Source of the DNA: Corydoras sp. C115
Lineage: Eukaryota > Chordata > Actinopteri > Siluriformes > Callichthyidae
Length of the DNA stretch: 64,000 bases
NCBI GenBank assembly: GCA_019802505.1
Contig: JAFMOC010000269.1
Coordinates: 62,001 to 126,000 of the forward strand
Direction: 5' to 3'
Made by a program: the position numbers and the translations under genes. This document shows, one piece after another, positions 32,333-44,551 of this stretch; positions within the stretch are counted from its first letter, which is position 1; the number at the start of each line of letters is the position of its first letter. The notes beneath the pieces are model-generated. The model saw only the letters and a list, made by a program, of their open reading frames with translations. It was not told where the DNA came from and searched no databases.

Positions 32333-32467
32333 ATTCTTTAAACCCTGACGCACTACTTGTTCCCTTTGTGCAAATAAAATTACACCCACTGTGTAATGAT
32401 TCAGCAGGCAGAGTCGGAAAGAATCATTTTTTGCATAAAGGACGGCACGGATGTAGCAATCTATTGT
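32333..32467 (-). pseudogene. Ulp1-like domain exon 2 (MULE copy A)
   Basis: On the minus strand TTTCCTAG precedes 45 open codons, followed by GTAAGT. The peptide begins TIDCYIRAVLYAKNDSF and includes LLNHYTVGVILFAQRE, in the style of an Ulp1-type protease region following a WLN-type exon. Its first bases recur at 35137-35163 and 36346-36372 as truncated copies. The catalytic exons are not present in the window. Confidence 0.55.
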
Positions 32468-32877
32468 CTAGGAAATTAAAAGGATTTTAAAATTAATGGA
32501 TATTAAAACAAAAATATATAAGAATTAACATAATTTAATTATTTAATAAGTAATTACACACTAAAATGTTTTCTTCAAAACCTTTATTTGTACATTAGAT
32601 AAGTAAGCATTTTAAGGGAAAAAAAAAGAAACAATGAAAATAATTTTTATAAAAGTTATATATATCATATAAAAGTTATATATATCATATAAAAGTTGCT
32701 GCATGAAATAGCCTTTATCCTTCAAAAAGGTGTAATTTCCTATTGACAAAGGTGTACTTTAAGACTTTTGTGATAGCACTTTTGAATGTGTAATGTAAAG
32801 TATTTTAATATTACTTACTGAATCGGAAATAGTCTGGGAGACTGTAGGCAACTTTCCAATTTTTTCAATGTTGAGAA

Positions 32878-35012
32878 TTAAATCTGGTTCTTGGTCTTCT
32901 CCAACCTTTCATTGTTTTTTTTTGGAGCAGGTACAGTTTTTGGAGGTCTGTAATATTTACATTTTCCAACTGCTGCAAGTCTTGAATCGTTATTTTTGGC
33001 CCATTGCTCTTCAGTGTGATGAATATCTTTGGATTTTATTGGTTGAATTAAAAGTTGATCAGGCAAACCACACCGCATTATGTGTTCCCTATACCTGCCC
33101 TGGAGAGAACAGTACATTTTCCTTAAAAAGTCTCCTGGTCGCAGTCTTTTAGTATTTTGTAGAATGGAATGTTTGACTATTGCAAACCATGCCTCCACAT
33201 GACAGTTAGTGTCTCGCGTCTTGTATGAGGTTTTATCATCCATTTGCAATTTTAACTCTAAAGCATACCTTTTTAGGTCTCCAAGTAAAATACCACTCCA
33301 CAAAGGAAATATGGCCAGATAGTTATCCAGTAGTATTTTACTTATTCCAGGACAGTGGTATGGGTTGTCTTGAAACTTTCCCAAACTCTCACTTTCATTT
33401 AGTGCTAATTTTACGTCCTCCAAACACTTGTGAAAGTAGGCTGAAAATGGAGATCTACCAACAATTGTAGTGGCATGTTGCTGGAGATTCTCTTCATCAC
33501 TTTTCAGTGTTGGTCTCTTCTCTGATATATTTTCAAGGTCTGGTAATTTGGATGTGGCTATCAGACTTTCAAGCATAACCTTACTTGACTGTACAGTGTC
33601 ACTGTGTCTCTCTGCATGTAATACTGTACAAAAGGACTTAAAGATACAGCAGCTTCTTCCAATGAGGTGGTATTTTGCATTCTTGCAAAGTTTAGAAAAT
33701 CCTTTAAACCTTTATCTGTAGTCTGTCTGCTGATAGATTGAGACACAGCCTTAATTATATGAGCAGAGCAGAGGTGTAGAACTGAGTACCTTTTAATTTC
33801 CACCCAGTTCTTTGTCCTCTGACACACAGCATAGGAATGGTCCAGATACGAATGTATGGATTGCTTATTAAATGCTAGAAGCACACCCTGCATTAAAGCC
33901 CAGCTGTAATCGGTTTCCATTTGGTTAACAGTTCGTTTGGTGAATTTTGCAAGTTTTAAAAGGAACTGCATGAGCCAAAATGTTATTGGTGGAATTGAAT
34001 GTTCATTCGTTATCATTTCACAAATTGGAAGAGGTGGGGTATTTTTACCTTGACCTGTTATTGTAACGGAATAATACAGAACACGCTTTTTCTGTTGAGG
34101 CAATTTTGAAACAACACCTCCAGTTGCATCCAAATATAGGGTCACAGGTGCATTCCGCCTAAGGTGTTGTACTAGTATACCAATTCCAGTTTCTGTATAC
34201 ATGTGTACACTGAATGGGTCCACCTGAAACTGCTGTATATACCCTGGAATATGGTGAAATTGTGTTTCACATTCCCTCATGACGGTTTGTGTGAGACAAA
34301 TTTCCATTAGAACATTGTCATGAATTCTGAGACTTTTTTTTACCTCAGAAGAAATAACCTTTAGTACGTTTTTGTTTAGGCTCTTTGTTATGTTAGTTGC
34401 AAGTAATTCTGCCACAGGTGTGGCATTCAGTCTTTCATAATATAGTTGACTAACTCCCTTAGCAAAAGGCTTAACAATTTTCCCCCGTATCACAATTGTA
34501 GCTGGCCTAAATTGTTTCAGATTCCGAATGGGTAACCTGTCCATGACGATACACTGTTATTACAGTGTCAGTTTTAGTTTCTGGTTTGCTCTTCATTTGA
34601 AAAATGTATTTTGCATTGCATGATGGAAAAGTGCAAACAGCCTTTATGTGCAGGTATGGAGAATGTCTTTTTCTGCTTTGTTTAATTTTCACGTGCTGAT
34701 ATCGAAAAGCAAGTACCAAGCAAAGATTTCCTTTTTTAAACTTGTTGTACATGTATGTGCTCCATGGTTTCTGGAGTTTTGATGAACCAGGTAAGGGTGC
34801 AATTTTTTTCCCATTTTTCATAGCCAATTTTAAATGTGAAGTGTTTAGGTAAAGCAGATATTGTTCTCCATTTCCCTGCTTTTTCTTTAGGCTTTCCATT
34901 CTTTTGCATTGCTTCACTGTCCTCCAGGTTGCCTTCTGATTTCTCCACTGGTCTACTGTCTTCATCACTTTCTGATTTCTCCACTGGTCCACTGTCTTCA
35001 TCACTTTCTGAT
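32878..35012 (-). pseudogene. MULE-like transposase, copy A
   Basis: Minus-strand frames in order: acidic repeats (EKSESDEDS), KWRTISALPKHFTFKIGYEKW, a Cys pair (AVCTFPSCNA), then LYLDATGGVV (first Asp), VNQMETDYSWAL (second Asp), LHLCSAHIIKAV (Cys/His), then CHVEAWFAIVKH (probable Glu). Frameshifts lie at about 34830 (A run), 34520-34550 and 33570. The 5' end is cut at 35012 by a PLE fragment. Copy B (40.7-43.4 kb) shares these breaks. The family matches the plus-strand gene at 2.3-8 kb in layout but is distant in sequence. Confidence 0.65.
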
Positions 35013-35134
35013 ATTCATTACTAAAAAACAGCTTTTCTATTTGTTGGGCCCAGATACACCACGGGAAAGAACATTTTACTATCTCCCGAAAGTTCACAAA
35101 GATCCGAAAAGCTGGCCACACCCCTTTGAGATCC
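35013..35134 (+). mobile_element. PLE fragment (copy of 29740-29862), first
   Basis: About 120 bp, essentially identical to 29740-29862 (TTCATTACTA ... GAGATCCC), joins the truncated transposase copy A to a truncated Ulp1 exon 2. Short identical bases at the joints suggest a repair or template-switch origin. Confidence 0.85.
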
Positions 35135-35263
35135 CGGCACGGATGTAGCAATCTATTGTCTAGGAAATTAAAAGGATTTTAAAATTAATGGATATTAAAA
35201 CAAAGAAATATATATCACAAGTAAGAATTTATTGAGGAAAAAAAAAAGAAAAAAATGCATTAC

Positions 35264-35398
35264 CTCACCATTTAACCAATTGGGGGGTTTCAAAGTCAGG
35301 AAATCACAATGCCTCAGTGAAAAAATTATAACATTGTCATGGGATTTGAGAACACCAATAATCAATTCGTTTGCCTTCTTTTTCCACAAGACTTTGAC
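35264..35398 (-). pseudogene. Ulp1-like domain exon 1 (first duplicate)
   Basis: Minus strand: CTTTTAG acceptor, 45 codons, GTAATG donor. The peptide contains LRHCDFLTLKPPNWLNGE, the WLN(D)-type motif that opens Ulp1/SENP catalytic domains. Exon length and phase match exon 2 (also 45 codons, phase 0). Confidence 0.6.
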
Positions 35399-35462
35399 CT
35401 AAAAGATTATGTAAAACAAAGCATTAAACAATATTACCTAGTTAAATTAGCATTCCATAATA

Positions 35463-35685
<223 letters not shown>

Positions 35686-36230
35686 CTCCTCCTTGGATCA
35701 CCACCTTACCGTGGTGGAGGAGTTTGCGTGCTTGAATGATCCTAGGAGCTATGTTGTCTGGGGCAAAAAGCCCCTGGCAGGGTCTCCCAAGGCAAATTGG
35801 TCCTAGGTGACAGGCGAGACAAAGAGTGGTCCAATAAAAACCCCTATGAAAAGAAACAACAGGAACACGTGTACCCTGCCCGATATAGGGTTATCGGGGC
35901 CCCACCCTGGAGCCAGGCCCGGGGATGGGGTTCGTCAGCGAGCGTCTGGTGGTCGGGCACTTTCCCATGGTGTCCGGCCGGGCCCAGCCCGAAGGAGTTA
36001 CATGGGTTCCCCCTCAAATGGGCTCACCACCTGTGGGGGGGGTAGTAATAGGGGTTCGGTGCAGTGTGGATCGGGCGGTGGCCGGAGGCGTGGGCCTGGT
36101 CGTCGCGATCCTCGGTTGCTGAAATTGGCTTTCGGAACTTGGAACGTCACTTCACTGGCAGGGAAGGAGCCTGAGCTGGTGCGGGAGGTTGAGAGATACC
36201 GGTTAGATATAGTCGGGCTCACCTCAACGC
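35686..36230 (+). mobile_element. 5' fragment of the RTE LINE (duplicate)
   Basis: Nearly identical to 36999-37540, including the opening hairpin. Differences include GGAGGAG here against GGAG in the long copy. It ends exactly at the tandem-duplication breakpoint, so it is not an independent insertion. Confidence 0.9.
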
Positions 36231-36237
36231 AACGCAA

Positions 36238-36343
36238 CAGCTTTTCTATTTGTTGGGCCCAGATACACCACGGGAAAGAACATTTTACTATCTCCCGAAA
36301 GTTCACAAAGATCCGAAAAGCTGGCCACACCCCTTTGAGATCC
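36238..36343 (+). mobile_element. PLE fragment, second copy
   Basis: Same 29.75-kb-derived segment as at 35029-35134, starting at CAGCTTTTCTATTTG. It is part of tandem-duplication copy 2. Confidence 0.88.
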
Positions 36344-36472
36344 CGGCACGGATGTAGCAATCTATTGTCTAGGAAATTAAAAGGATTTTAAAATTAATGG
36401 ATATTAAAACAAAGAAATATATATCACAAGTAAGAATTTATTGAGGAAAAAAAAAAGAAAAAAATGCATTAC

Positions 36473-36607
36473 CTCACCATTTAACCAATTGGGGGGTTTC
36501 AAAGTCAGGAAATCACAATGCCTCAGTGAAAAAATTATAACATTGTCATGGGGTTTGAGAACACCAATAATCAATTCGTTTGCCTTCTTTTTCCACAAGA
36601 CTTTGAC
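36473..36607 (-). pseudogene. Ulp1-like domain exon 1 (second duplicate)
   Basis: Copy of 35264-35398 at an offset of 1209 bp, with a single noticeable change (Pro for Ser in VLKPHDN). It retains acceptor, donor and frame. Confidence 0.6.
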
Positions 36608-36672
36608 CTAAAAGATTATGTAAAACAAAGCATTAAACAATATTACCTAGTTAAATTAGCATTCCATAATAA

Positions 36673-36998
<326 letters not shown>

Positions 36999-39900
36999 CT
37001 CCTCCTTGGATCACCACCTTACCGTGGTGGAGTTTGCGTGCTTGAATGATCCTAGGAGCTATGTTGTCTGGGGCAAAAAGCCCCTGGCAGGGTCTCCCAA
37101 GGCAAATTGGTCCTAGGTGACAGGCCAGACAAAGAGTGGTCCAATAAAAACCCCTATGAAAAGAAACAACAGGAACACGTGTACCCTGCCCGATATAGGG
37201 TTATCGGGGCCCCACCCTGGAGCCAGGCCCGGGGATGGGGTTCGTCAGCGAGCGTCTGGTGGTCGGGCACTTTCCCATGGTGTCCGGCCGGGCCCAGCCC
37301 GAAGGAGTTACATGGGTTCCCCCTCAAATGGGCTCACCACCTGTGGGGGGGGTAGTAATAGGGGTTCGGTGCAGTGTGGATCGGGCGGTGGCCGGAGGCG
37401 TGGGCCTGGTCGTCGCGATCCTCGGTTGCTGAAATTGGCTTTCGGAACTTGGAACGTCACTTCACTGGCAGGGAAGGAGCCTGAGCTGGTGCGGGAGGTT
37501 GAGAGATACCGGTTAGATATAGTCGGGCTCACCTCAACGCACAGCTTGGGTTCTGGGTCCAATCTCCTTGAGAGGGGCTGGACTCTGTTCTTTTCTGGAG
37601 TTGCCCATGGTGAGAGGCGTCGGGCAGGTGTGGGCTTTCTCGTGGCCCCCCGGCTTGACGCGTGCATGTTGGGGTTTTCTCCGGTGGACGAGAGGGTAGC
37701 TTCCCTACGCCTTCGGGTTGGGGAACGGGTTCTGACTGTTGTCTGCGCTTATGCGCCGAACGGCAGTTCAGAGTACCCAGCCTTCTTGGAGTCTGTGGGG
37801 GGGGTACTGGAAAGTGCTCCCCCTGGAGACTCTGTAGTCTTACTGGGGGACTTCAACGCTCACGTGGGCAATGACAGTGAGACCTGGAGAGGTGTGATTG
37901 GGAGGAACGGCCTCTCTGATCTGAACCCGAGTGGTGTTCAGTTGTTGGACTTCTGTGCAAATCACGGTTTGTCCATCACGAACACCATGTTCGAGCACAA
38001 GGGTGTCCATAAGTGCACATGGCGCCAGGATGCCCTAGGCCGCAGTTCAATGATCGACTTTGTAGTGGTGTCATTGGACTTGCGGCCATGTGTCTTGGAC
38101 ACTCGGGTGAAGAGAGGAGCTGAGCTGTCAACTGATCACCACCTGGTGGTGAGTTGGATCAGATGGCGGGGGAAGATGCCGGTCAGACCAGGCAGACCTA
38201 AACGTATAGTGAGGGTTTGCTGGGAACATCTGGCAGAAGAACCCGTCAGACAGATGTTCAACTCTCACCTCCGTCAGAGCTTCAACCACATTCCGGGGGA
38301 GGTGGGGGACATTGAGCCTGAATGGGCCATGTTCCGTTCCTCCGTTGTTGAGGCGGCGGACAGGAGCTGTGGTCGAAAGGTAGTCGGTGCCTGTCGTGGC
38401 GGTAACCCTCGAACACGGTGGTGGTAACCCCGTGTAAGGGATGCCGTCAAGCTGAAGAAGGAGTCCTATCAGGCATGGTTGGCTTGTGGGACTCCAGAAG
38501 GGACCGGTACCGACAGGCCAAGCGATTTGCGGCTTCGTGAGTCGTGGAGGCAAAAACCCGGGTGTGGGAGGAGTTCGGTGAGACTTTGGAAAGTGACTTT
38601 CGGTCGGCTCCTAGAACATTCTGGCAAACTGTCAGGCGACTCAGGAGGGGAAAGCAGTGTGCCACCAACACAGTATATAGTGGAGGGGGTGCACTGTTGA
38701 CTTCGACTGGGGACATCATTAGGCGGTGGAAGGAATACTTCAAGGACCTTCTCAATCCCACCAATATGCCCTCCGGAGAGGAGGCAGAGTCAGAGGACCC
38801 GGGGGGAGACTTGTCCATCACTGTGGCTGAAGTCGCTAAGGTAGTCAGAGGGCTCCTTGGTGGCAGGGCTTCTGGGGTGGATGAGATCCGCCCGGAGTTC
38901 CTTAAAGCTCTGGATGTTGTGGGGCAGTCTTGGCTGACGCGCCTTTTCAACATTGCATGGTCATCGGGGGCAGTGCCTCTGGACTGGCAGACGGGGGTGG
39001 TGGTGCCTCTTTTTAAAAAGGGGGACCGGAGGGTGTGTTCCAATTACAGGGGAATTACACTCCTCAGCCTCCCCGGCAAAGTCTATGCAGGGGTACTGGA
39101 GAAGAGAGTCCGACTGATAGTCGAACCTCGGATCCAGGAGGAGCAGTGTGGTTTTCGTCCTGGTCGTGGAACACTGGACCAGCTCTTCACTCTCTCCAGG
39201 ATCCTCGAGGGTTCATGGGAGTTTGCCCAACCAGTCTACATGTGCTTTGTGGATCTGGAGAAGGCTTTCGACTGTGTCCCTCGGGGTATTCTGTGGGAGG
39301 TGCTTCGTGAGTATGGGGTACATGGCTCCTTACTACGGGCCATTCAGTCCCTGTATTTGCGAAGCAGGAGCTTGGTTCGCATGGCCGGCAGTAAGTCGGA
39401 CTGGTTTCCAGTGAGGGTTGGACTCCGTCAGGGCTGTCCTTTGTCACCGGTTCTGTTCATAATTTACATGGACAGAATTTCTAGGCGCAGCCAGGGGATG
39501 GAGGGTGTCCGGTTTGGTGATCTGAGGATCACGTCGCTGCTGTTTGCAGACGATGTGGTCCTGTTAGCATCATCAGGCTGGGAACTTCAGCTCTTACTGG
39601 GTCGGTTTGCAGCCGAGTGTGAAGCGGCCGGGATGAGAATCAGCACCTCCAAATCTGAGGCCATGGTTCTCAGCCGGAAAAGGGTAGAGAGTCCTCTCTG
39701 GGTCAGGGATCAGATCTTGCCTCAAGTGGAGGAGTTTAAGTATCTCGGGGTCTTGTTCACGAGTGATGGTAAGATGGAGCGTGAGATTGACAGACGGATC
39801 AGCGCGGGGTCAGCAGTGATGCGGACCCTATACTGGTCTGTTGTGGTAAAGAAGGAGCTGAGCCACAAGGCAAGGCTCTTGATTTACCAGTCGATCTACG

Positions 39901-40356
39901 TTCCGACCCTCACCTATGGTCATGAGCTTTGGGTAATGACCGAAAGAACAAGATCGCGAATACAAGCGGCCGAAATGGGTTTTCTCCGCAGGGTGGCAGG
40001 GCTCTCCCTTAGAGATAGGGTGAGAAGCTCGGTCATCCGGGAGAGACTCGGAGTGGAGCCGCTACTCCTCCGCATCGAAAGGAGCCAGTTGAGGTGGTTC
40101 GGGCATCTGGTAAGGATGCCTCCTGGGCGCCTTCCTAGGGAGGTGTTCCAGGCAAGTCCGGCTGGAAGGAGGCCCCGGGGAAGACCCAGGACACGCTGGA
40201 GGGATTATATCTCTCAGCTGGTCTGGGAACGCCTCGGGGTTCCCCCAGTCGAGCTGGTGGAGGTGGCTGGGGCGAGGGAGGTCTGGGTCTCCCTACTTCG
40301 GTTGCTGCCCCCGCGACCCGAACCCCGGACAAGCGGAAGATAATGGATGGATGGAT
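36999..40356 (+). mobile_element. Near full-length RTE-clade (Rex3-like) LINE
   Basis: The element starts with a hairpin-forming CTCCTCC..GTGGTGG leader and ends in a GGATGGATGGATA tail, as in fish Rex3/RTE elements whose tails are GATG-type repeats. Length is about 3.36 kb. Both flanks are TA-rich microsatellite, so target duplications cannot be resolved. The clade call rests on the RTE-like C-terminus (GRRPRGRPRTRWRDYI) and the tail; the exact family is an inference. Confidence 0.8.
37117..40343 (+). pseudogene. RTE LINE polyprotein: APE endonuclease and reverse transcriptase
   Basis: Frame one (37117-38427) holds the endonuclease: FGTWNVTSLAGKEPELV, VVCAYAPNG, LLGDFNAHVGND, STDHHLVVSW. 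Frame two (38544-40343, 599 residues) holds the RT: VVPLFKKGDRRVCSNYRGIT, FVDLEKAFDCVPRG, GLRQGCPLSPVLFIIYMD, LLFADDVVLLAS (catalytic FADD) and LGVLFTSDG, then QAAEMGFLRRVAG and the Arg-rich C-terminus. Only a stop at 38425-38427 and an indel at about 38530 separate the halves. All catalytic motifs are kept, so inactivation is recent. Confidence 0.88.
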
Positions 40357-40700
40357 ATATATATATATAATTTAATTATTTAATAAGTAATTACACACTA
40401 AAATGTTTTCTTCAAAACCTTTATTTGTACATTAGATAAGTAAGCATTTTAAGGGAAAAAAAAGAAACAATGAAAATAATTTTTATAAAAGTTATATATA
40501 TCATATAAAAGTTATATATATCGTATAAAAGTTGCTACATGAAATAGCCTTAATCCTTCAAAAAGGTGTAATTTCCTATTGACAAAGGTGTACTTTAAGA
40601 CTTTTGTGATAGCACTTTTGAATGTGTAATGTAAAGTATTTTAATATTACTTACTGAATCGGAAATAGTCTGGGAGACTGTAGGCAACTTTCCAATTTTT
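40357..40700. other. 3' flank/intron of MULE copy B
   Basis: Matches 32527-32870 downstream of copy A closely (AATTTAATTATTTAATAAG, repeats of AAAAGTTATATATATCATAT). In the minus sense it is the intron between the transposase and Ulp1 exon 1, into which the RTE element inserted. Confidence 0.7.
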
Positions 40701-43402
40701 TCAATGTTGAGAATTAAATCTGGTTCTTGGTCTTCTCCAACCTTTCATTGTTTTTTTTTTTGGAGCAGGTATAGTTTTTGGAGGTCTGTAATATTTACAT
40801 TTTCCAACTGCTGCAAGTCTTGAATCGTTATTTTTGGCCCATTGCTCTTCAGTGTGATGAATATCTTTGGATTTTATTGGTTGAATTAAAAGTTGATCAG
40901 GCAAACCACACCGCATTATGTGTTCCCTATACCTGCCCTGGAGAGAACAGTACATTTTCCTTAAAAAGTCTCCTGGTCGCAGTCTTTTACTATTTTGTAG
41001 AATGGAATGTTTGACTATTGCAAACCATGCCTCCACATGACAGTTAGTGTCTCGCGTCTTGTATGAGGTTTTATCATCTATTTGCAATTTTAACTCTAAA
41101 GCATACCTTTTTAGGTCTCCAAGTAAAATACCACTCCACAAAGGAAATATGGCCAGATAGTTATCCAGTAGTATTTTACTTATTCCAGGACAGTGGTATG
41201 GGTTGTCTTGAAACTTTCCCAAACTCTCACTTTCATTTAGTGCTAATTTTACGTCCTCCAAACACTTGCGAAAGTAGGCTGAAAATGGAGATCTACCAAC
41301 AATTGTAGTGGCATGTTGCTGGAGATTCTCTCCATCACTTTTCAGTGTTGGTCTCTTCTCTGATATTTTTTCAAGGTCTGGTAATTTGGATGTGGCTATC
41401 AGACTTTCAAGCATAACCTTACTTGACTGTACAGTGTCACTGTGTCTCTCTGCATGTAATACTGTACAAAAGGACTTAAAGATACAGCAGCTTCTTCCAA
41501 TGAGGTGGTATTTTGCATTCTTGCAAACACAAAGTTTAGAAAATCCTTTAAACCTTTATCTGTAGTCTGTCTGCTGATAGATTGAGACACAGCCTTAATT
41601 ATATGAGCAGAGCAGAGGTGTAGAACTGAGTACCTTTTAATTTCCACCCAGTTCTTTGTCCTCTGACACACAGCATAGGAATGGTCCAGATACGAATGTA
41701 TGGATTGCTTATTAAATGCTAGAAGCACACCCTGCATTAAAGCCCAGCTGTAATCGGTTTCCATTTGGTTAACAGTTCGTTTGGTGAATTTTGCAAGTTT
41801 TAAAAGGAACTGCATGAGCCAAAATGTTATTGGTGGAATTGAATGTTCATTCGTTATCATTTCACAAATTGGAAGAGGTGGGGTTTTTTACCTTGACCTG
41901 TTATTGTAACGGAATAATACAGAACACGCTTTTTCTGTTGAGGCAATTTTGAAACAACACCTCCAGTTGCATCCAAATATAGGGTCACAGGTGCATTCCG
42001 CCTAAGGTGTTGTACTAGTATACCAATTCCAGTTTCTGTATACATGTGTACACTGAATGGGTCCACCTGAAACTGCTGTATATACCCTGGAATATGGTGA
42101 AATTGTGTTTCACATTCCCTCATGACGGTTTGTGTGAGACAAATTTCCATTAGAACATTGTCATGAATTCTGAGACTTTTTTTTACCTCAGAAGAAATAA
42201 CCTTTAGTACGTTTTTGTTTAGGCTCTTTGTTATGTTAGTTGCAAGTAATTCTGCCACAGGTGTGGCATTCAGTCTTTCATAATATAGTTGACTAACTCC
42301 CTTAGCAATAGGCTTAACAATTTTCCCCCGTATCACAATTGTAGCTGGCCTAAATTGTTTCAGATTCCGAATGGGTAACCTGTCCATGACGATACACTGT
42401 TATTACAGTGTCAGTTTTAGTTCTGTGTTTGCTCTTCATTTGAAAAATGTATTTTGCATTGCATGATGGAAAAGTGCAAACAGCCTTTATGTGCAGGTAT
42501 GGAGAATGTCTTTTTCTGCTTTGTTTAATTTTCACGTGCTGATATCGAAAAGCAAGTACCAAGCAAAGATTTTCTTTTTTAAACTTGTTGTACATGTATG
42601 TGCTCCATGGTTTCTGGAGTTTTGATGAACCAGGTAAGGGTGCAATTTTTTTCCCATTTTTCATAGCCAATTTTAAATGTGAAGTGTTTAGGTAAAGCAG
42701 GTATTGTTCTCTATTTCCCTGCCTTTTCTTTAGGCTTTCCATTCTTTTGCATTGCTTCACTGTCCTCCAGGTTGCCTTCTGATTTCTCCACTGGTCTACT
42801 GTCTTCATCACTTTCTGATTTCTCCACTGGTCCACTGTCTTCATCACTTTCTGATTTCTCCACTGGTCCACTGTCTTCATCACTTTCTGATATCTCCACC
42901 ACTGCACTTTCTTCATCACTTTCTGAGATCTCCACCACTGCACTTTCTTATTCACTTTCTGATATCTCCACTGGTCCACTGTCTTCATAACTTTCTGATA
43001 TCTCCACCGCTGTATTTTCCTCAACATCCCTCTCCAATGTTTCCACTACTGCACTTTCTTCATCACTTTCTGATATCTCCATTGGTCCACTGTCTTCATC
43101 ACTTTCTGATATCTCCACCACTGCACTTTCTTCATTACTTTCTGATATCTCCACTGGTCCATTGCTGCACTTTCTTCAACATCACTCTCCAATATCTCCA
43201 CCACTGTAATGTCTTCAACATCACAGTCTTGTATTCCCACTGATCGACTGTCTTCACTCCCAGATGACAGTTTCTCTACTTCTCCACCATCATCCACTTT
43301 CTTCAGGATTATTACTTTCTCTTCTATATCACTTTCAACCTTCCATTTCAAACATAAACTGTTTTCTTGAGAGCTTCTGCTGTGGTCACCCAACTCACTC
43401 AC
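40701..43402 (-). pseudogene. MULE-like transposase, copy B
   Basis: Nearly identical to copy A over 2.3 kb and extends further 5', where the ATG at 43402 starts a Ser/Glu-rich leader. It has the same catalytic landmarks (LYLDATGGVV, METDYSWAL, LHLCSAHIIKAV, CHVEAWF) and shares the frameshifts at about 41405, 42360 and 42660, plus a private one at about 41870. It differs from A by a 6-bp insertion near 41525 and by many more copies of the acidic repeat (42785-43160). Confidence 0.65.
42785..43215 (-). repeat. Acidic tandem repeat (about 36-42 bp) in transposase N-terminus
   Basis: Units of the form CTTCATCACTTTCTGAT..TCTCCAC encode VEKSESDEDSGP or VEISESDEESAV on the minus strand. There are about ten units here against two or three in copy A (34925-35012). 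Lengths are multiples of three over most of the array. Confidence 0.85.
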
Positions 43403-43698
43403 TGTTTCTGAATAATGTCCAGAAACATATCACTCCTCATTCTCTAACAAAACTCTTTTTGTTGTCAGGACTTCATGTGGCTCATTGTTTAAGGCATTTA
43501 TTGAACCACTATTTTTGTGGTTCAATATAATCAGCTTTTGACATCACTGTACTCCTCAGTCCCTTGCAGTTTTAATGCCATATAACCCATAACCAGTGTT
43601 GTTTTTTCTTTGAATCTTCTCCAAAGATTGCCATAGAAAGTAGTGACCAAATGTTAGAGCCATATCTTGTGTCTGCTTTTTCAACATTCAGTTTAACC

Positions 43699-44114
43699 TG
43701 CCTGGGGCACCTGTCCCTCATATAATGTACTCATTGTCTCCGTTGGGTGATTGGTTTATTTTGTGCACGTGACTGGGTGTTTTTTGTATTTAGTTTCCGT
43801 ATTTCCTTATCCCCGTGCACGTCTTTGTTTCGGTTATCCCGGTGTTAGTTTGTTTTTTTTCGTTCCCCCCTTTTCTGTTGGTGTCCCGTTTGTTTTTATT
43901 TCCCGGTGTCTCGAACTCTCCTTCCGCGCTCAACCATGGTACAGCGCTGCGCAACATCAGCAGGTTGTATCCGTGGGAGTGTTTTGTCTGACGGACCGGC
44001 GTATGCATTTTTCCCCGTGTAGCCGGTTCCAATGAAACGCTCATCAGGCGCAAGCGGCGTACACATTCCCTCCCGCGTAGCCGATCTTCCGGGGAAGAAC
44101 GAGCGCTTCTAACA
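43699..44114 (+). repeat. LTR-like repeat, copy b
   Basis: TGCCTGGGGCACCTGTCCCT start and CTTCTAACA end, homologous to 31877-32262 but diverged by substitutions and indels. Same orientation. The two copies enclose the duplicated MULE region, but they differ too much to be the two LTRs of one recent insertion. Confidence 0.5.
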
Positions 44115-44551
44115 CACTGTATTTAACTTCACATATTTATACAGTGAAACCCAAAATGTTTCTGAATGGCTGATTTTAAAATCGTGTCGTGCCGATTTAA
44201 CCCTTCAACATTCTTTATTTATTTTTTAAGTCTTTGCATAATTCAAGTAGATTTAACATACTTCTCATCTAGCCTATATTATATTAGTTAATGTTTGCTT
44301 TTTTTTTTTTCATTAAATCACTTAAGTCATCTTACCTCAGTCCACAATCTGTACCTTGAAAGTGATCCGTCTTGCTGTCTGTGATAATTTAATTATTGAG
44401 GTGTAGCACCAAATTCTGTGACCTTTTGGATTCTGTCACCTTAGAGGGCGTTGTAGCAAATTTGTCCCCAAGAACCGCGAACATGGACAAGTTCCTAAAG
44501 CTTGAACCTCTGCTTTTTAAAGTGGAATTGACAGTTTTTAGGGCTACTAGT
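44115..44551. other. Spacer with part of an inverted repeat
   Basis: No gene was recognised. TGAACCTCTGCTTTTTAA at 44503-44520 has its exact reverse complement at 47699-47716. Confidence 0.5.

Noticed and set aside
32868..34020. Plus-strand frames opposite the MULE transposase copies
   Set aside because: They are antisense shadows; the conserved catalytic motifs are all on the minus strand.
39035..39447. Extra frames inside the RTE RT region
   Set aside because: These overlap the intact RT frame in other phases and have no motifs of their own.
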